DNA of 64,000 nt from Pseudoduganella ginsengisoli (GCF_009720865.1 NZ_WNLA01000006.1:1-64000); one strand, 5' to 3'. Shown: positions 53,645-63,496, counted from the first letter of the stretch. Program-made: numbers and translations. Notes: generated by a model from the letters alone, not told the origin.

Positions 53645-54994
53645 CTATACATTGGGGCGCCTATATAAGAACAACTTGAGGCCGCCTACAGGATCAGGGA
53701 TACAGTCTGTTGCTATCACCCCATTTCTCCCGGTGGGGTTCAGCTTTTGCTTTAACCTAGCCTCAAATTTTTCTCCATTTTTATCATACTTTCTCCAATA
53801 AAATATCGGAACTTTCCTCACCCCATCCTTTTTGTATTGCATACACAACTCATCCGAGTCATCAAAGTCATATTTTCTTCGAGTAACCACGACATTATCA
53901 GAAAATTCGTTAAGAACGTCTTTATAAACAGAGTGATCGCCACTAATTCTTCGCGCGCCCTGAGCAATGAATTTCTTATAAACATCCCAAACATCATCAC
54001 AAGGAAATATCGAATTCGCATCACATTGCTTATCAATCGAGCCATTTAGCCGTTGGTCGTAATTTCCGAGCAAGATGTCGAACAAAAAATAGTCACCTGG
54101 CTGCATAAATAGGTGTACTTGCTTATAAAAGGATTCCGGCCCTTTGTCTAGGTTTGAAATTGTATTACCTAGCATTACAAATAAAGTTTTTCCTTCCTGC
54201 TCATTGGCACCAAGCAACTCCCTTATTGATTGCAGATCGCTTTCAAAGTCGCCCAAGACACCAAAAGGCACATTTGCTGCCGCATGCATCTCGGAGATGC
54301 ATCTTATCGAATTTAGAACCATATACTCACTTATATCTACCGGAATATATGTTATTTTATTTTTTGAGATACTATAGAGGTAGTTAATAATACTTGAATC
54401 TGACTTTGAGTCACCTGGACCAAGCGAAACAATTCTTGAAATTCCGAGATCGCCATTCAACATTTTCTCCACCGCATCCATTAAATCTCTTTGGTCTGTA
54501 GCGTAATGCGGATTGCGGCTGATTTCCAGCCACAATTTCCCTCCATCAATTCCGATATAGGAGGCGCGAGAGGCCCACTGATTGGTTGGAATCTTGCTCA
54601 ATTGTTCAGCAAACCCCTTCGGGGAATACACTGAAAAACAATGCTCCGAGGCAATGGCATGTATACCATCCTCTCCTACAAGCGAATTACCATCCTCCGT
54701 TAAAGAATTAACTCTCCCTTCTGACTTTTTATCTTTTATCGTCAATAGCAGCATTGAGACCAAGAAGACTATCGCAAAGTACCTCAATGTTAAAATACCG
54801 AAATCACTAAATCCCAACTTGTCTTTCTGAAAAAAATGAGCGGATAGATCAGGCACATAAGGGATGGCAACAAGAATCGCGCACATTAGCATGCCAATAA
54901 TTACACCAATTTTCTGAAATATAGACAAACTCGAATAGTGAGTTATCCATTCTTTCAATTTTTTTGCGATGTCTGCGGGAGTCATGAATATCAT
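53645..54994 (-). CDS. Membrane-anchored EgtD-like SAM-dependent methyltransferase
   Basis: The protein has 449 residues. Two membrane helices (about 28-48 and 66-87, VIIGMLMCAILVAIPYV and FAIVFLVSMLLLTI) precede a cytoplasmic domain like the histidine-specific methyltransferases: IVSLGPGDSKSDSSI binds SAM, YIPVDISEYM, LFVMLGNTISNLD and DYFLFDILLGNYD follow. The substrate is unknown; the membrane anchor is not part of EgtD itself. The gene is strikingly AT-rich beside its neighbours and uses many AT-ending codons, so it comes from another source. The start (54994 or 54985) is not settled, as no good site is visible. Confidence 0.68.
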   Translation of the reverse strand: MIFMTPADIAKKLKEWITHYSSLSIFQKIGVIIGMLMCAILVAIPYVPDLSAHFFQKDKLGFSDFGILTLRYFAIVFLVSMLLLTIKDKKSEGRVNSLTEDGNSLVGEDGIHAIASEHCFSVYSPKGFAEQLSKIPTNQWASRASYIGIDGGKLWLEISRNPHYATDQRDLMDAVEKMLNGDLGISRIVSLGPGDSKSDSSIINYLYSISKNKITYIPVDISEYMVLNSIRCISEMHAAANVPFGVLGDFESDLQSIRELLGANEQEGKTLFVMLGNTISNLDKGPESFYKQVHLFMQPGDYFLFDILLGNYDQRLNGSIDKQCDANSIFPCDDVWDVYKKFIAQGARRISGDHSVYKDVLNEFSDNVVVTRRKYDFDDSDELCMQYKKDGVRKVPIFYWRKYDKNGEKFEARLKQKLNPTGRNGVIATDCIPDPVGGLKLFLYRRPNV

Positions 54995-55387
54995 TGGAAA
55001 ATTTTCCTACTTAGTTTACTGCACTCATTGAATAGGAATGGAATTTGGAGCCTATAATGCGTGCGGTGACAGACCACCAATGATCTGCCACCACATTATT
55101 GATAGGCCGCAATGGCGAGCAAAGTGCCCCCTTCCACCTGTACCGTGTCCCTATTCCGTAGCGCCCATGCCACATATACTGCGCGACGACTAATCAACGC
55201 AGCTGCACTGGGAACCGGTCGCCTACAGGGCATCCTTCAGCCATCTTCAACTCTGAAACGCCCCCGCTTGTCTCGTGATTTCTGGTTGCAGCCTACCGTA
55301 ATTTCGTCGAAACGGCGCAACGCTATCTCATCGAATCATCACCCGGTTTGAGCCAAGCCAATCCCAGTAACCGCCGACTTTGCGATC
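54995..55387. other. Gap of 0.4 kb, nothing recognised
   Basis: Short frames only. AT-rich DNA near 55000 fits a promoter for the AT-rich methyltransferase gene. The rest is GC-rich and without clear structure. Confidence 0.35.
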
Positions 55388-55612
55388 ATGGCCATCATGA
55401 CACCAAATGGGAAAAACAGCAGGCGAATCAATGCCAACACCACGCACCTGGTGAACTATGCCTTGCAATTGCTCCGCGCGTTTGGCCGTGAGGCGGCTAT
55501 TCGTTATCTGAACTCCGACGACATTTGTGAAAACGCTAGACGGGCTCTGGATCGGCCAAAACATCAGCTACGTGGCACGGCCTGGCCTGATCGCCGGGCA
55601 GTGTCAAGATAA
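55388..55612 (+). CDS. Small hypothetical element protein
   Basis: The protein has 74 residues. HLVNYALQLLRAFGREAAIR followed by YLNSDDICENARRALDRPKH is a well-formed helical pair of the sort I associate with small proteins of integrating elements. Two ATGs four codons apart can serve as start. No ribosome-binding site stands out and there is no operon partner, so it may also be a chance frame. Confidence 0.4.
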   Translation: MAIMTPNGKNSRRINANTTHLVNYALQLLRAFGREAAIRYLNSDDICENARRALDRPKHQLRGTAWPDRRAVSR

Positions 55613-56165
55613 GTCATCACAATCGAAATATCGCCCGCAACGATAGCAATTCCCCCGTCCCTCGCGCGAACCAGCGGCATCGATCGCCTTGCGTACATGA
55701 AACGTGCACCGTCGTGCGTCAGAGTGGCCTGCATGAGCTGGAACCGGAAGCGCTACAACGCCGCCCTGGCCATCAACAGCGTTAGCCCGCAACGCGGGAA
55801 AAGGCCCGCAGCATCCAAACATCAGTTTGGTCGGAATCACACGGTACCAGCGTTCGTTGGCCGCCGGTTCCACTACAGCGATGTCGTACGGCAGGCTGCG
55901 ATGGCGCCTCATGCCAAAGGCAGCGAGATGTAACGCACGCGCTTTCCGAGATCCCGCCTAAAAGAATCACTTCTACGACGCTATGCTCACTTCCCTGCCG
56001 CGCTCCTCGAACGGCCACCGCGGTCAAAACATGCATCGTCAATGCAGCGACAATTGGTCACACATCTTAGTGGCATTTCGCTTAGACTGTCTCATCAGCG
56101 ATAGTTTGCAGCCCCGTAACAATTTTTACAGGAACAAAACCTAAATTTGCAGGGAGCGGCCCAAC
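55613..56165. other. Gap of 0.55 kb before the EEP-family gene
   Basis: No gene supported. A minus-strand frame contains GNCYRCGRYFDCDD, zinc-ribbon-like, but it has no start site and no context, so it is at most a remnant. The gap ends with GCAGGGAGCGG, the ribosome-binding region of the next gene. Confidence 0.35.
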
Positions 56166-57263
56166 ATGAGCATTCGCATAGCGTCCTATAACCTGGAAAA
56201 CTTGTTCACCCGGCCCTCGGCCATGATGCCTGGCACACAGAACGGGCAACAGGCGGTTGACGACCATGCCATTGCGAATGGGATCATCGCCAAAGCCATC
56301 TACGACGACGCAGATAAAGAGGTGCTGCTGGCACTGGACCGACGCTACCATTTCTCCGCGCTGAATCCACCGTCAAATGCGCTTGTAACGCTCAACAAAG
56401 TGCGACAACAGCTCTACCGCAGGACGAACGACGGCACCGTTTCCGTCGTAGCAAACGGACGCGGTGACTGGACGGGATGGTTCGAACTACGCAGGGAGGA
56501 TGTCTCCTGGGAGGCCGTCATGAATACCGGCCGCGTAATCGACGCTGTCAACCCCGACGTCCTGATATGCGTGGAGGTGGAGAACAGGCCGACGCTACAG
56601 CGCTTTAACGAGCAGGTACTTGAGGCCGCCTTCGGCCGAGGCTTTCCACATGTAATGGTCATCGACGGCAATGATGAACGCGGTATCGACGTCGGCATCC
56701 TCAGCCGCTACCCTATCATTGGCATCCGTTCCCATGTCGACGACGAAGTTGCGGGACGAAGGGTTTTCTCGCGAGATTGTCCGGAGTATGTTTTGCTGCT
56801 CCCTTCAAAGCAACAGCTCGTGGTCTGCCCCAATCACTTCAAATCCAAACGCGGAGGAGACGACGCCAGCGCACAAGCGAGGAGGCTAGCGCAAGGACAA
56901 CGCGCGGCTGAGATCGCGAGGACGGCGGCAGAGCAGATTAGCCCGCTTGTGTTGATTGCGGGTGACCTCAACGACACTCCTGACAGCCCGGCTGTCGCCC
57001 CGCTATTCGATGGAGGATGGTCCGACATTCAAACCCATGCAGACTACCCCACGGACCGGCCAGGCACCTACGGCACTGGCACCGCTAGCAACAAGATCGA
57101 CTACATCATCATGTCTCCAGCGCTACACGGCACGCTGGCTGCGGTTGGAATCGAGCGACGCGGCAATTACCACCCAAAACTATGGCAACCGTTTGATAGC
57201 GTAACCGCTAAAACCGAGGCGTCCGACCACCACTGCGTGTGGGCTGATTTCGACCTACTGTGA
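56166..57263 (+). CDS. Endonuclease/exonuclease/phosphatase-family protein
   Basis: This 365-residue metal-dependent phosphodiesterase has the DNase I-like fold: RIASYNLENLF at the start, ICVEVEN with the metal-binding Glu, CPNHFKSKRGG, IAGDLNDTPDSPAV, ASNKIDYIIMSP and the final SDHHCVWADF (Asp-His). All catalytic positions are present. It has no signal peptide, so it acts in the cytoplasm or after transfer. The ATG has GGGAGCGG ahead. The substrate (DNA, RNA or a phospho-lipid) cannot be told from sequence. It ends before a shared terminator and converges on the S49 peptidase gene. Confidence 0.85.
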   Translation: MSIRIASYNLENLFTRPSAMMPGTQNGQQAVDDHAIANGIIAKAIYDDADKEVLLALDRRYHFSALNPPSNALVTLNKVRQQLYRRTNDGTVSVVANGRGDWTGWFELRREDVSWEAVMNTGRVIDAVNPDVLICVEVENRPTLQRFNEQVLEAAFGRGFPHVMVIDGNDERGIDVGILSRYPIIGIRSHVDDEVAGRRVFSRDCPEYVLLLPSKQQLVVCPNHFKSKRGGDDASAQARRLAQGQRAAEIARTAAEQISPLVLIAGDLNDTPDSPAVAPLFDGGWSDIQTHADYPTDRPGTYGTGTASNKIDYIIMSPALHGTLAAVGIERRGNYHPKLWQPFDSVTAKTEASDHHCVWADFDLL

Positions 57264-57273
57264 TGCTGTGTTC

Positions 57274-57305
57274 AAAAAACAGTTCCCCGATCCACGGGGA
57301 ACTGT
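57274..57305 (-). terminator. Rho-independent terminator after the S49 peptidase gene
   Basis: ACAGTTCCCCG and CGGGGAACTGT form a perfect 11-bp stem with a five-base loop. On the minus strand six T follow. It lies between convergent genes and stops the peptidase transcript; it may also slow the EEP gene transcript. Confidence 0.85.
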
Positions 57306-57319
57306 CCTCATTCTTAAAC

Positions 57320-58318
57320 TTACCTCAACCCGCTTCCGAAATTGACTACAGAAATGCTCACCAACGCTTTCGCCATCGACTGGCCGACCGTCGACGCGAA
57401 GCGCATGGCCGATGATTCATTCGGACCAAAGCTGTAGGGCTTTAAGTATGCGAAATCACGTGCCAATGTCTCCAGCGATCCAATCTCGTCAACCAGCCCA
57501 ATGGCCACCGCCTCTTCACCGCTCCATACCTCGCCCGTTCCGTAGTCAACCTCGCGCTTCAGGCGCCGCCCACGCTGGCCAGCCAGCTCCTGGACAAACA
57601 TTGTCCCCACATGGCTGACAAGCTGTTGCGCCTTGGCATCGGACTCTTGTGAAAACGGCGTGAAAGGATTCAGGAATGCCTTCAATTTCCCGGATGCATA
57701 GACCCGCTGCGACACATGAAACTGGGCGATAGCCTTGTCCAGTTGCCATGGCGCGATGATGGCCCCGATCGATCCCACCAGGCTGTATTTTCCGGCCACG
57801 ATGCGATCCGCATACATGGCGGTCATGTATGCGGCCGACGCTCCCAGGTTGCCGATGATCGCCGTGACCGGCTTGGGGTATTTTTTCTTCAGCAGCGAGA
57901 TCGCATTGGTGATGCGCTCGGCCTCCGCCGGTGCACCGCCCGGACTGTCAATCGCTAGCACCACTTGCTTCACGTGCGGGTTGGAAAAGGCGTCTTCCAG
58001 GGCCGGCACGACCTTCTCCGCACCGGCCAGCGTTCCCTGCGCTATCTCGCCTTTGATGTGCACCACGCCGACCACGTCGCCAAACGGCCCGAATGAGAAC
58101 CCGGACGCGTTGGCGATGAACACCGCCCCGGCCGCGACCGGTGCAAAAATCAGCACGGCCTTGATTGCCAGATTCCATCGCCGTTCCGACTTCCGTTCGC
58201 GCGCACTGATGCGCTGCTCTTCGCGTAACGCGATCTGCTGCGCATGCAGGTCGGTGCACATCTGCACCAGTAGCGCCTGCGTATCGGCTACGTTTTTTGC
58301 CTCTGATTTCTCATCCAT
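57320..58318 (-). CDS. S49-family (SppA-like) membrane serine peptidase
   Basis: The protein has 332 residues. A charged N-terminus with a coiled helix (about 20-48) precedes one membrane segment (AIKAVLIFAPVAAGAVFIA, 51-69) and a single S49 domain: VVGVVHIKGEI, LAIDSPGGAPAEAERI, IIGNLGASAAYM with the nucleophile Ser 161, and SGKLKAFLNPF with the base Lys. It would cut signal peptides or membrane proteins on the periplasmic side. One S49 domain means it is of the short, oligomeric kind. The start at 58318 has GGAGGGGG. It follows the secreted-protein gene and may help process transfer proteins. Confidence 0.85.
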   Translation of the reverse strand: MDEKSEAKNVADTQALLVQMCTDLHAQQIALREEQRISARERKSERRWNLAIKAVLIFAPVAAGAVFIANASGFSFGPFGDVVGVVHIKGEIAQGTLAGAEKVVPALEDAFSNPHVKQVVLAIDSPGGAPAEAERITNAISLLKKKYPKPVTAIIGNLGASAAYMTAMYADRIVAGKYSLVGSIGAIIAPWQLDKAIAQFHVSQRVYASGKLKAFLNPFTPFSQESDAKAQQLVSHVGTMFVQELAGQRGRRLKREVDYGTGEVWSGEEAVAIGLVDEIGSLETLARDFAYLKPYSFGPNESSAMRFASTVGQSMAKALVSISVVNFGSGLR

Positions 58319-58335
58319 TTCCCCCTCCATTTGCA

Positions 58336-58923
58336 CTAATCTCGACTGCAGCCTCCACCACCGATCCCGAGGAGCTGCCCGAACGATATCGTCGCGGGAC
58401 ATTTCTTCTTGTCCTGTTCGCTGCTACTGTCCGGCGCCTGCTGGCTCGATGTCATCCATGGCGAACGGGTCCTGATCATTTCTTCCGTCGACTCCTTGGC
58501 TTCAGCCGCTGCAAGCCTTTGTTTGGCGGCTTGCATTTTCTGGATGCGGCACTTAATCTGGAACGAGTTGGGGTAATCGGCTGTTGGCGTGGCCTCGCGC
58601 TGTATATCCGCGACATTGCAGAGCTCCTGGCTGACTAGCCGAAATGCGCCGTCGTCGTCCGAATTGCCGTACTCAGTGTGCAGGATAAGCAGTTGGCCGT
58701 TCTTACACTCTGTAGTTACAAACTGCAAAGCGAGGCGCGCATAAATTTCCGAAAGCCCACGAGTTCGCGCGGGAACAAATATTTTACGTGTCAGCCGATA
58801 GTTTGTTAGCGGGGATAGATCACAGACACTTTCATCAGTCGCACGCCCCGCAAGCGATACAGCCTGCGCGCGCTCACTGAACATCACAGAAGCCGCGATC
58901 AACATGACATATAGCATCGGCAT
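58336..58923 (-). CDS. Exported protein of unknown function
   Basis: The protein has 195 residues. A signal peptide is evident (MPMLYVMLIAASVMFSERAQA, cut after Ala-Gln-Ala); quoted in part only, MLYVMLIAASVMF is the hydrophobic core. The mature part has four cysteines (SVCDLSPL, TTECKNGQ, ELCNVADI, QIKCRIQ), likely paired as disulfides in the periplasm, a Gln/Ala-rich helix and a Gly-rich end (GIGGGGC). Its place beside the peptidase and tra genes suggests an accessory of the transfer apparatus. GGGAG precedes the ATG. Confidence 0.6.
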   Translation of the reverse strand: MPMLYVMLIAASVMFSERAQAVSLAGRATDESVCDLSPLTNYRLTRKIFVPARTRGLSEIYARLALQFVTTECKNGQLLILHTEYGNSDDDGAFRLVSQELCNVADIQREATPTADYPNSFQIKCRIQKMQAAKQRLAAAEAKESTEEMIRTRSPWMTSSQQAPDSSSEQDKKKCPATISFGQLLGIGGGGCSRD

Positions 58924-58948
58924 TTTTCACTCCCAAGGAAAAGGCGAC

Positions 58949-59230
58949 ATGAACATCCTACGACACCTCCTCCTACTTTCAAGTGCTGGCTTTGCAAGCG
59001 GCTGGACTATGGTACGAACTGGACTTGCAACAGATCTCTACATTGCGGCCGGATTATTGACTGCATTCCTTATGTTGCTGTACCTACTGCTGGCAATGCT
59101 CGTGTGGCTCACACGACATTTCAGTTACGACACGGAGTACACATCAGATTACTATCCGAAAAGTAAACTCTTCGGCTTTGACGAACGGGGTGATCTACGC
59201 ATCGAAAGCGACTACCCAATACGTGATTAG
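58949..59230 (+). CDS. Small membrane protein with two helices
   Basis: The protein has 93 residues. LRHLLLLSSAGFASGWTMV and LYIAAGLLTAFLMLLYLLL are two membrane helices joined by a short loop; the tail (SDYYPKSKLFGFDERGDLRI) is polar and probably cytoplasmic. AAGGAAAAGG precedes the ATG. Its start is only 25 bases from the start of the divergent exported-protein gene. It converges on traG after nine bases. Function unknown; an entry-exclusion or stabilising partner of TraG is conceivable. Confidence 0.5.
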   Translation: MNILRHLLLLSSAGFASGWTMVRTGLATDLYIAAGLLTAFLMLLYLLLAMLVWLTRHFSYDTEYTSDYYPKSKLFGFDERGDLRIESDYPIRD

Positions 59231-59239
59231 TAGACAGAC

Positions 59240-62053
59240 TTATTTTTTCCACTTGCTCTCGATCTTCTTCGTCAATTCCTTCATCCTTTCGGCGACAACA
59301 TCGGGGTCATTTTTCACTTGATCATTTACTTTGCCAAATAGGGATTGCCCAGACGCCACATGGTTTCCTGCGGTGCGATGCACTTGCTCCGCGTCAAATC
59401 GAGCCTGCAACTCCTTCATATGTTGAGATAGTTCAACTCCCTTTTCAGCCATTTCTTGCCGGACCGATGTTCCTTTCGCCTGACTTCCATGCCTGGCCAT
59501 TGGAGATCGATTGTGTGTAGGCGTTGGCTTAATGCGCTCGCCATAGGAATTCCATACCTTGTCGACATCTGGATTGAGATCCTTTTCGGATTTCAGCCGG
59601 AGATACTCATCCTTCACATCAATAAATGACGTTGGAAGACCACCTGGACTATTGATATGGACGGGCATCCGTGCAATGTTTCCGAGGTATGATTCTAGGC
59701 GTATCAACTCTGCAGCGCTCCCCGTTTTTCCGCCAGCAAGCAATTGCTCGAACAGCTCAATATTACGTGGATCCTTGGCCAAATCCTTGCTAATGGATTC
59801 CCCTCGCGCATAGGCGGCAACCAGGCTTTCGGTGACTTCAGCCTGTTCACGCAGGCTGGCTTCCGCGCGGTCACTTCGCGTCACACTTTCAGTGAGCCGT
59901 GCGGCCTTTTCCCGTCCATTCCGATCATCGTTTAGTATCGAAGTAATCACTCCTGTATTGCGCGAAACAGAATCTGAGAATGCCTTATACTTGGCCTTAT
60001 CTTCACTGCTAAGGGCGCTGTCAATTTGCTGGTCGAGCTTTTGTGCTGATGCGGAATACTCCTTCCCACTCCTTCCATAAATCTGGGCATTCACATCGAC
60101 TGGAGATAGCTTTCTCAATGCGCCGGGCAGACCGACACTTAACGTCGAACTTCCACCAAATGCTACTGATGCCACTTGCTGCTCACTGGCACCAGTAGAA
60201 GCCGCCACAGACTTCGCAATTTGCATCAGTTCGCCAATTTTCTCCCCGACGCTTTCACTGCTGGAAGTCGTTATACCATCGGTGCGATTTCTTGCACTGC
60301 TCCTTCCGTTCGCATACACCAACGCATCGCTCAGTGCAGCCGCCTTGTCCCGAGATGCCGCTAATGACTCTGCCTTCGCGGCAACCATCGATCGTGAGGC
60401 AGCCTCCACATGCTGCTGGGTTACCTTCGTATCGATGACACGGGATACAGGGCCTTCATTGGCAAGCGCCTTGGCTGCAGTGAGGCCGCTGGCGACGTTA
60501 GAGGTGTACTTCGTTCCGGTTGTATTATCCTGCCAGCTTTTGAAGAACGCAGAGGTTCGCATTGGCGCCAGCGAAACCTGATCCATGCTGGTGTTGCCCA
60601 TCGAGAGGTTTCCTAGTGCAGCCCCTGCCGAGGTACTGCTGATAGAAGACTGCAACGATTGAACACCCGAAATTAATGCGGTTCCCAGCGTTTCCATCCG
60701 TTTCAGGGCGGCCCAGGCGATGATGGGAATACTCATGGTCATCCAGCCAACCACAGCCTCACCGGATATGGCCCCGGAATAGATAGACGACGCGGTGGAG
60801 ATAGACAATGCGCTCGCCCCTCCTCCTACCGAAGCGGCGGCGGCGAGGTCTCGCGCCGCGTAGATCGTGGCCATGTAATTAAGGATGGCATATAGCGGCG
60901 GCCAGAGCTGAATCCAGATGAGCACTGATACATAGTTTTTCAGTCCGACCATAGTTTCGCGGCCGCTGGTGAGCATCAGCAGGAGAATCACGACGGGGAA
61001 GATGGCATACGTGATGGCCTCGATGGAATTGCGCAGCACCGGCAACGCCTGTTCCGCGACTTTGCCGTTATTGATCCAGGATGCATTGATCTGTGCCACC
61101 GCTTGCGCACGTCCCACTGCCAGTAGGATGGAAGCGGGATCATTGATTTTCTGCCCCACTACCACCGACGTGTCGTTGAGTGCATTGATCATTGCATTCT
61201 GACGGATGATCCCGGCCGCATCTGCTGCCGCGTCGGCAATGCCGTTCTTGATGTACGCCTGCTGAATTTGCCCGGCGATCACTGCGGCTGCGGCGGTGCC
61301 CGGCAGCGTCGGATTCATACGCTGCGCCAATATCCCTTGCAACAAGTTCAGTTGCGTGGGAAGCCTTCCATTCAAATTGACGTAGGCATCAGTGCACGGC
61401 ATGACAGTCATCGCGCCCGACGAATCGGAAATCGGGGTAAACCGTGCAGGATTAGGCGACGCCATCAAGGACCATACATCATCCGATGTGGCAAACGCCT
61501 CCGGTGACAAGTCCCCCGACGCCAGGTCATACATGGTGCAGTTGTTGATGAAGTTGATCATGTCCAAACGGAATCCTGGATTCTGAAAGACCAGCTTGCT
61601 GGTTTCCCGGATCATGCGGTTCCCGAACATTAGGCCATTGCGCTGATACGACAGTTCGGCCGGCAGCTCTGCGATTCCTGGCAGAGCCTGCATGGCCGTT
61701 TCGTAGAGCTCGGTCAGGGTGTTCCCAACCGTACTGGTTAGCGAACCAAAAACGGCTAGCCCGAAAGGCACGTTGCCCACAACGGTGACCGCCGACATGC
61801 CGGTCTTGTCGACAATACCGACTGTCACCTTCGGCACGAGCAGAACCGACAACACCAGCGTCACCGAAGCGAGCCAATACCAGCCTTGCAGCTTCTGCGG
61901 CACCAGCGCGTACGCAAGAAGCGCGGCAAAGAAGCCGCATACTGCAACGAGGCCAATGGCGCTGGCATATGACGCAGCTCCCGTAATCGCCGCGATCGCG
62001 TTGAGTATACCGAACAAGCTATCGTTGTTCTGGTAAGCGTAAATTTCCCACAT
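59240..62053 (-). CDS. traG: Conjugal transfer protein TraG, mating-pair stabilisation
   Basis: This 937-residue inner-membrane protein belongs to the F-type type IV secretion system. The N-terminal TraG_N region has membrane helices (ASAIGLVAVCGFFAALLAY, GWYWLASVTLVLSVLLV) and a periplasmic part; further helices lie at about 340-470 (AIFPVVILLLMLTSG, VSVLIWIQLWPPLYAIL, WMTMSIPIIAWAAL). The long C-terminal half is polar, Ala/Ser-rich and helical, and in F TraG mediates contact with the recipient and entry exclusion. The length matches the F protein (938). GGGAG precedes the ATG. It is the last of traF-traH-traG. Confidence 0.9.
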   Translation of the reverse strand: MWEIYAYQNNDSLFGILNAIAAITGAASYASAIGLVAVCGFFAALLAYALVPQKLQGWYWLASVTLVLSVLLVPKVTVGIVDKTGMSAVTVVGNVPFGLAVFGSLTSTVGNTLTELYETAMQALPGIAELPAELSYQRNGLMFGNRMIRETSKLVFQNPGFRLDMINFINNCTMYDLASGDLSPEAFATSDDVWSLMASPNPARFTPISDSSGAMTVMPCTDAYVNLNGRLPTQLNLLQGILAQRMNPTLPGTAAAAVIAGQIQQAYIKNGIADAAADAAGIIRQNAMINALNDTSVVVGQKINDPASILLAVGRAQAVAQINASWINNGKVAEQALPVLRNSIEAITYAIFPVVILLLMLTSGRETMVGLKNYVSVLIWIQLWPPLYAILNYMATIYAARDLAAAASVGGGASALSISTASSIYSGAISGEAVVGWMTMSIPIIAWAALKRMETLGTALISGVQSLQSSISSTSAGAALGNLSMGNTSMDQVSLAPMRTSAFFKSWQDNTTGTKYTSNVASGLTAAKALANEGPVSRVIDTKVTQQHVEAASRSMVAAKAESLAASRDKAAALSDALVYANGRSSARNRTDGITTSSSESVGEKIGELMQIAKSVAASTGASEQQVASVAFGGSSTLSVGLPGALRKLSPVDVNAQIYGRSGKEYSASAQKLDQQIDSALSSEDKAKYKAFSDSVSRNTGVITSILNDDRNGREKAARLTESVTRSDRAEASLREQAEVTESLVAAYARGESISKDLAKDPRNIELFEQLLAGGKTGSAAELIRLESYLGNIARMPVHINSPGGLPTSFIDVKDEYLRLKSEKDLNPDVDKVWNSYGERIKPTPTHNRSPMARHGSQAKGTSVRQEMAEKGVELSQHMKELQARFDAEQVHRTAGNHVASGQSLFGKVNDQVKNDPDVVAERMKELTKKIESKWKK

Positions 62054-62077
62054 CGCCTCGCTCCCGTACGTCTTCTT

Positions 62078-63496
62078 CTACTTCATCCATGCCGCATGGC
62101 GGCCCAGCATATCAAGAACATGCTGCGGCATGCTGCTACGCATTTGCCGATCCACCTGCTCGACGGCCGTTGCAATTGCGTTGATGGAACCCACACGCTG
62201 ATGAATGAGCGACTTTTCCCTCGAAAGCTGGGCGAGAAGCTCTTGAGCTCGCAGGCGCAATTCTTTGGCACGTTCCCGCTGCTGAGAATCAAGGATGTAG
62301 TCTTTGTCCAAGGCGTGAATTCCTTGACGCAAATGTCTTTCCAGGAAGACGTAGGCGTAATCCGCTGCAATAAGATCGCGGAAACGACCAATCATTTGCT
62401 CACTGAGATCGATGGAGGGAACCGCTGTCGCCACAGAAAGCATGCGAAACACCGGCTCAGTGGTTTGATTTACAAACCCAATTTCAGCGGAATTATTGGG
62501 AATCGGTGAACGAGTCAATATCTTGTTCGCGATAGAACGCATCAGCACCTCGACTTTCAGCGTAAACGGGGTGTGCTGGTAGTGCCGGTCGATAGAGACC
62601 GATGCACAATCTACGTAGTCGCTGCAACGTAACACCTCTTGAATTACTTTTCCGCCGGGCGCATCAGTGCTGCCGTAAAGCAGTCGACCAATCGAAGTTA
62701 TCGTAGGAGAAAATGGCTCCGGATCGCGCCCATCTTCAGGAAAGATCACTGTGCCTACCAGGCTCATGATCAGTTCGCGTTCCTGGTCATCCAGGTTAGT
62801 TCCCGCCAATTTCAGCGCTTTCCACGTCAGGTTGCCCACGAACGGCGCCTTGTTGCGCACCAGCGGATCGGACGAGCCGCGCGCCGTCGCCAGCACGGAT
62901 GGCTTGTCGGTCTGGCAGCGGACCCTGGCCGCCGCGTAATCCGATTCCAGCCCGAGCGTCACGGCCAGGTCTTCGCATACCTTATCGGTACTGACGCCGG
63001 TCGCCTCCATGGCCGAATTGACCAGTGACTTGGCGGTGTTGCAGGTGCTGATGTTGGCGTTAGTGAGCATGCTCTCCAGGTTCTTGGTCCATTTCGTCAC
63101 ACCGCCGAGGAGTGGCGACACCGACTCCAGGGCCAACTGGAAGGCCACGCCCGGCAGCGCGGCGGTAATGTTCCTGAGCATGTTCTTGAATTCGGTCGCC
63201 GAAATATGCGAGAACGATCCCCCGAACGCATCAATCCCCCCACAGCCAGCCTTCATGGTGGGGAAGCTGACCGCCATCAGCTGGTAGGTCTTGTTCTGGC
63301 TGCGCAACATCAGGCTGCCGCCGCTATAGGTGTTGAAGACCTGTCCCTTGAAGGCGCCAGGCGCCGTGTAGTTGCCGATCGTGCCCAGGTCGTTGAACAT
63401 GGAGTCGACAGCGGCGTTCAGGTCGCCCGCCTGCGCCGCCCCCGCCAAAGCGGAGGCCATGAATGCCGCGCCGATGGTTTTGCGAGTAAATATCAT
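62078..63496 (-). CDS. traH: Conjugal transfer protein TraH
   Basis: This 472-residue periplasmic pilus-assembly protein of F-type systems has a signal peptide ending AGAAQA, then DLNAAVDSMFNDLGTIGNYT, YSGGSLMLRSQNKTYQL, AGCGGIDAFGGSFSHI, all typical of TraH. The C-terminal 90 residues are a coiled coil (QQRERAKELRLRAQELLAQL). TraH helps extend and retract the pilus together with TraF and TraG. AGGAG precedes the ATG. The gene lies 24 bases before traG and nine bases after traF. Confidence 0.92.
   Translation of the reverse strand: MIFTRKTIGAAFMASALAGAAQAGDLNAAVDSMFNDLGTIGNYTAPGAFKGQVFNTYSGGSLMLRSQNKTYQLMAVSFPTMKAGCGGIDAFGGSFSHISATEFKNMLRNITAALPGVAFQLALESVSPLLGGVTKWTKNLESMLTNANISTCNTAKSLVNSAMEATGVSTDKVCEDLAVTLGLESDYAAARVRCQTDKPSVLATARGSSDPLVRNKAPFVGNLTWKALKLAGTNLDDQERELIMSLVGTVIFPEDGRDPEPFSPTITSIGRLLYGSTDAPGGKVIQEVLRCSDYVDCASVSIDRHYQHTPFTLKVEVLMRSIANKILTRSPIPNNSAEIGFVNQTTEPVFRMLSVATAVPSIDLSEQMIGRFRDLIAADYAYVFLERHLRQGIHALDKDYILDSQQRERAKELRLRAQELLAQLSREKSLIHQRVGSINAIATAVEQVDRQMRSSMPQHVLDMLGRHAAWMK

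Noticed and set aside
55604..55912. Minus-strand frame with a zinc-ribbon-like CYRCGRYFDCDD
   Set aside because: No ribosome-binding site, no partner genes and unconvincing sequence elsewhere in the frame; at best a remnant.
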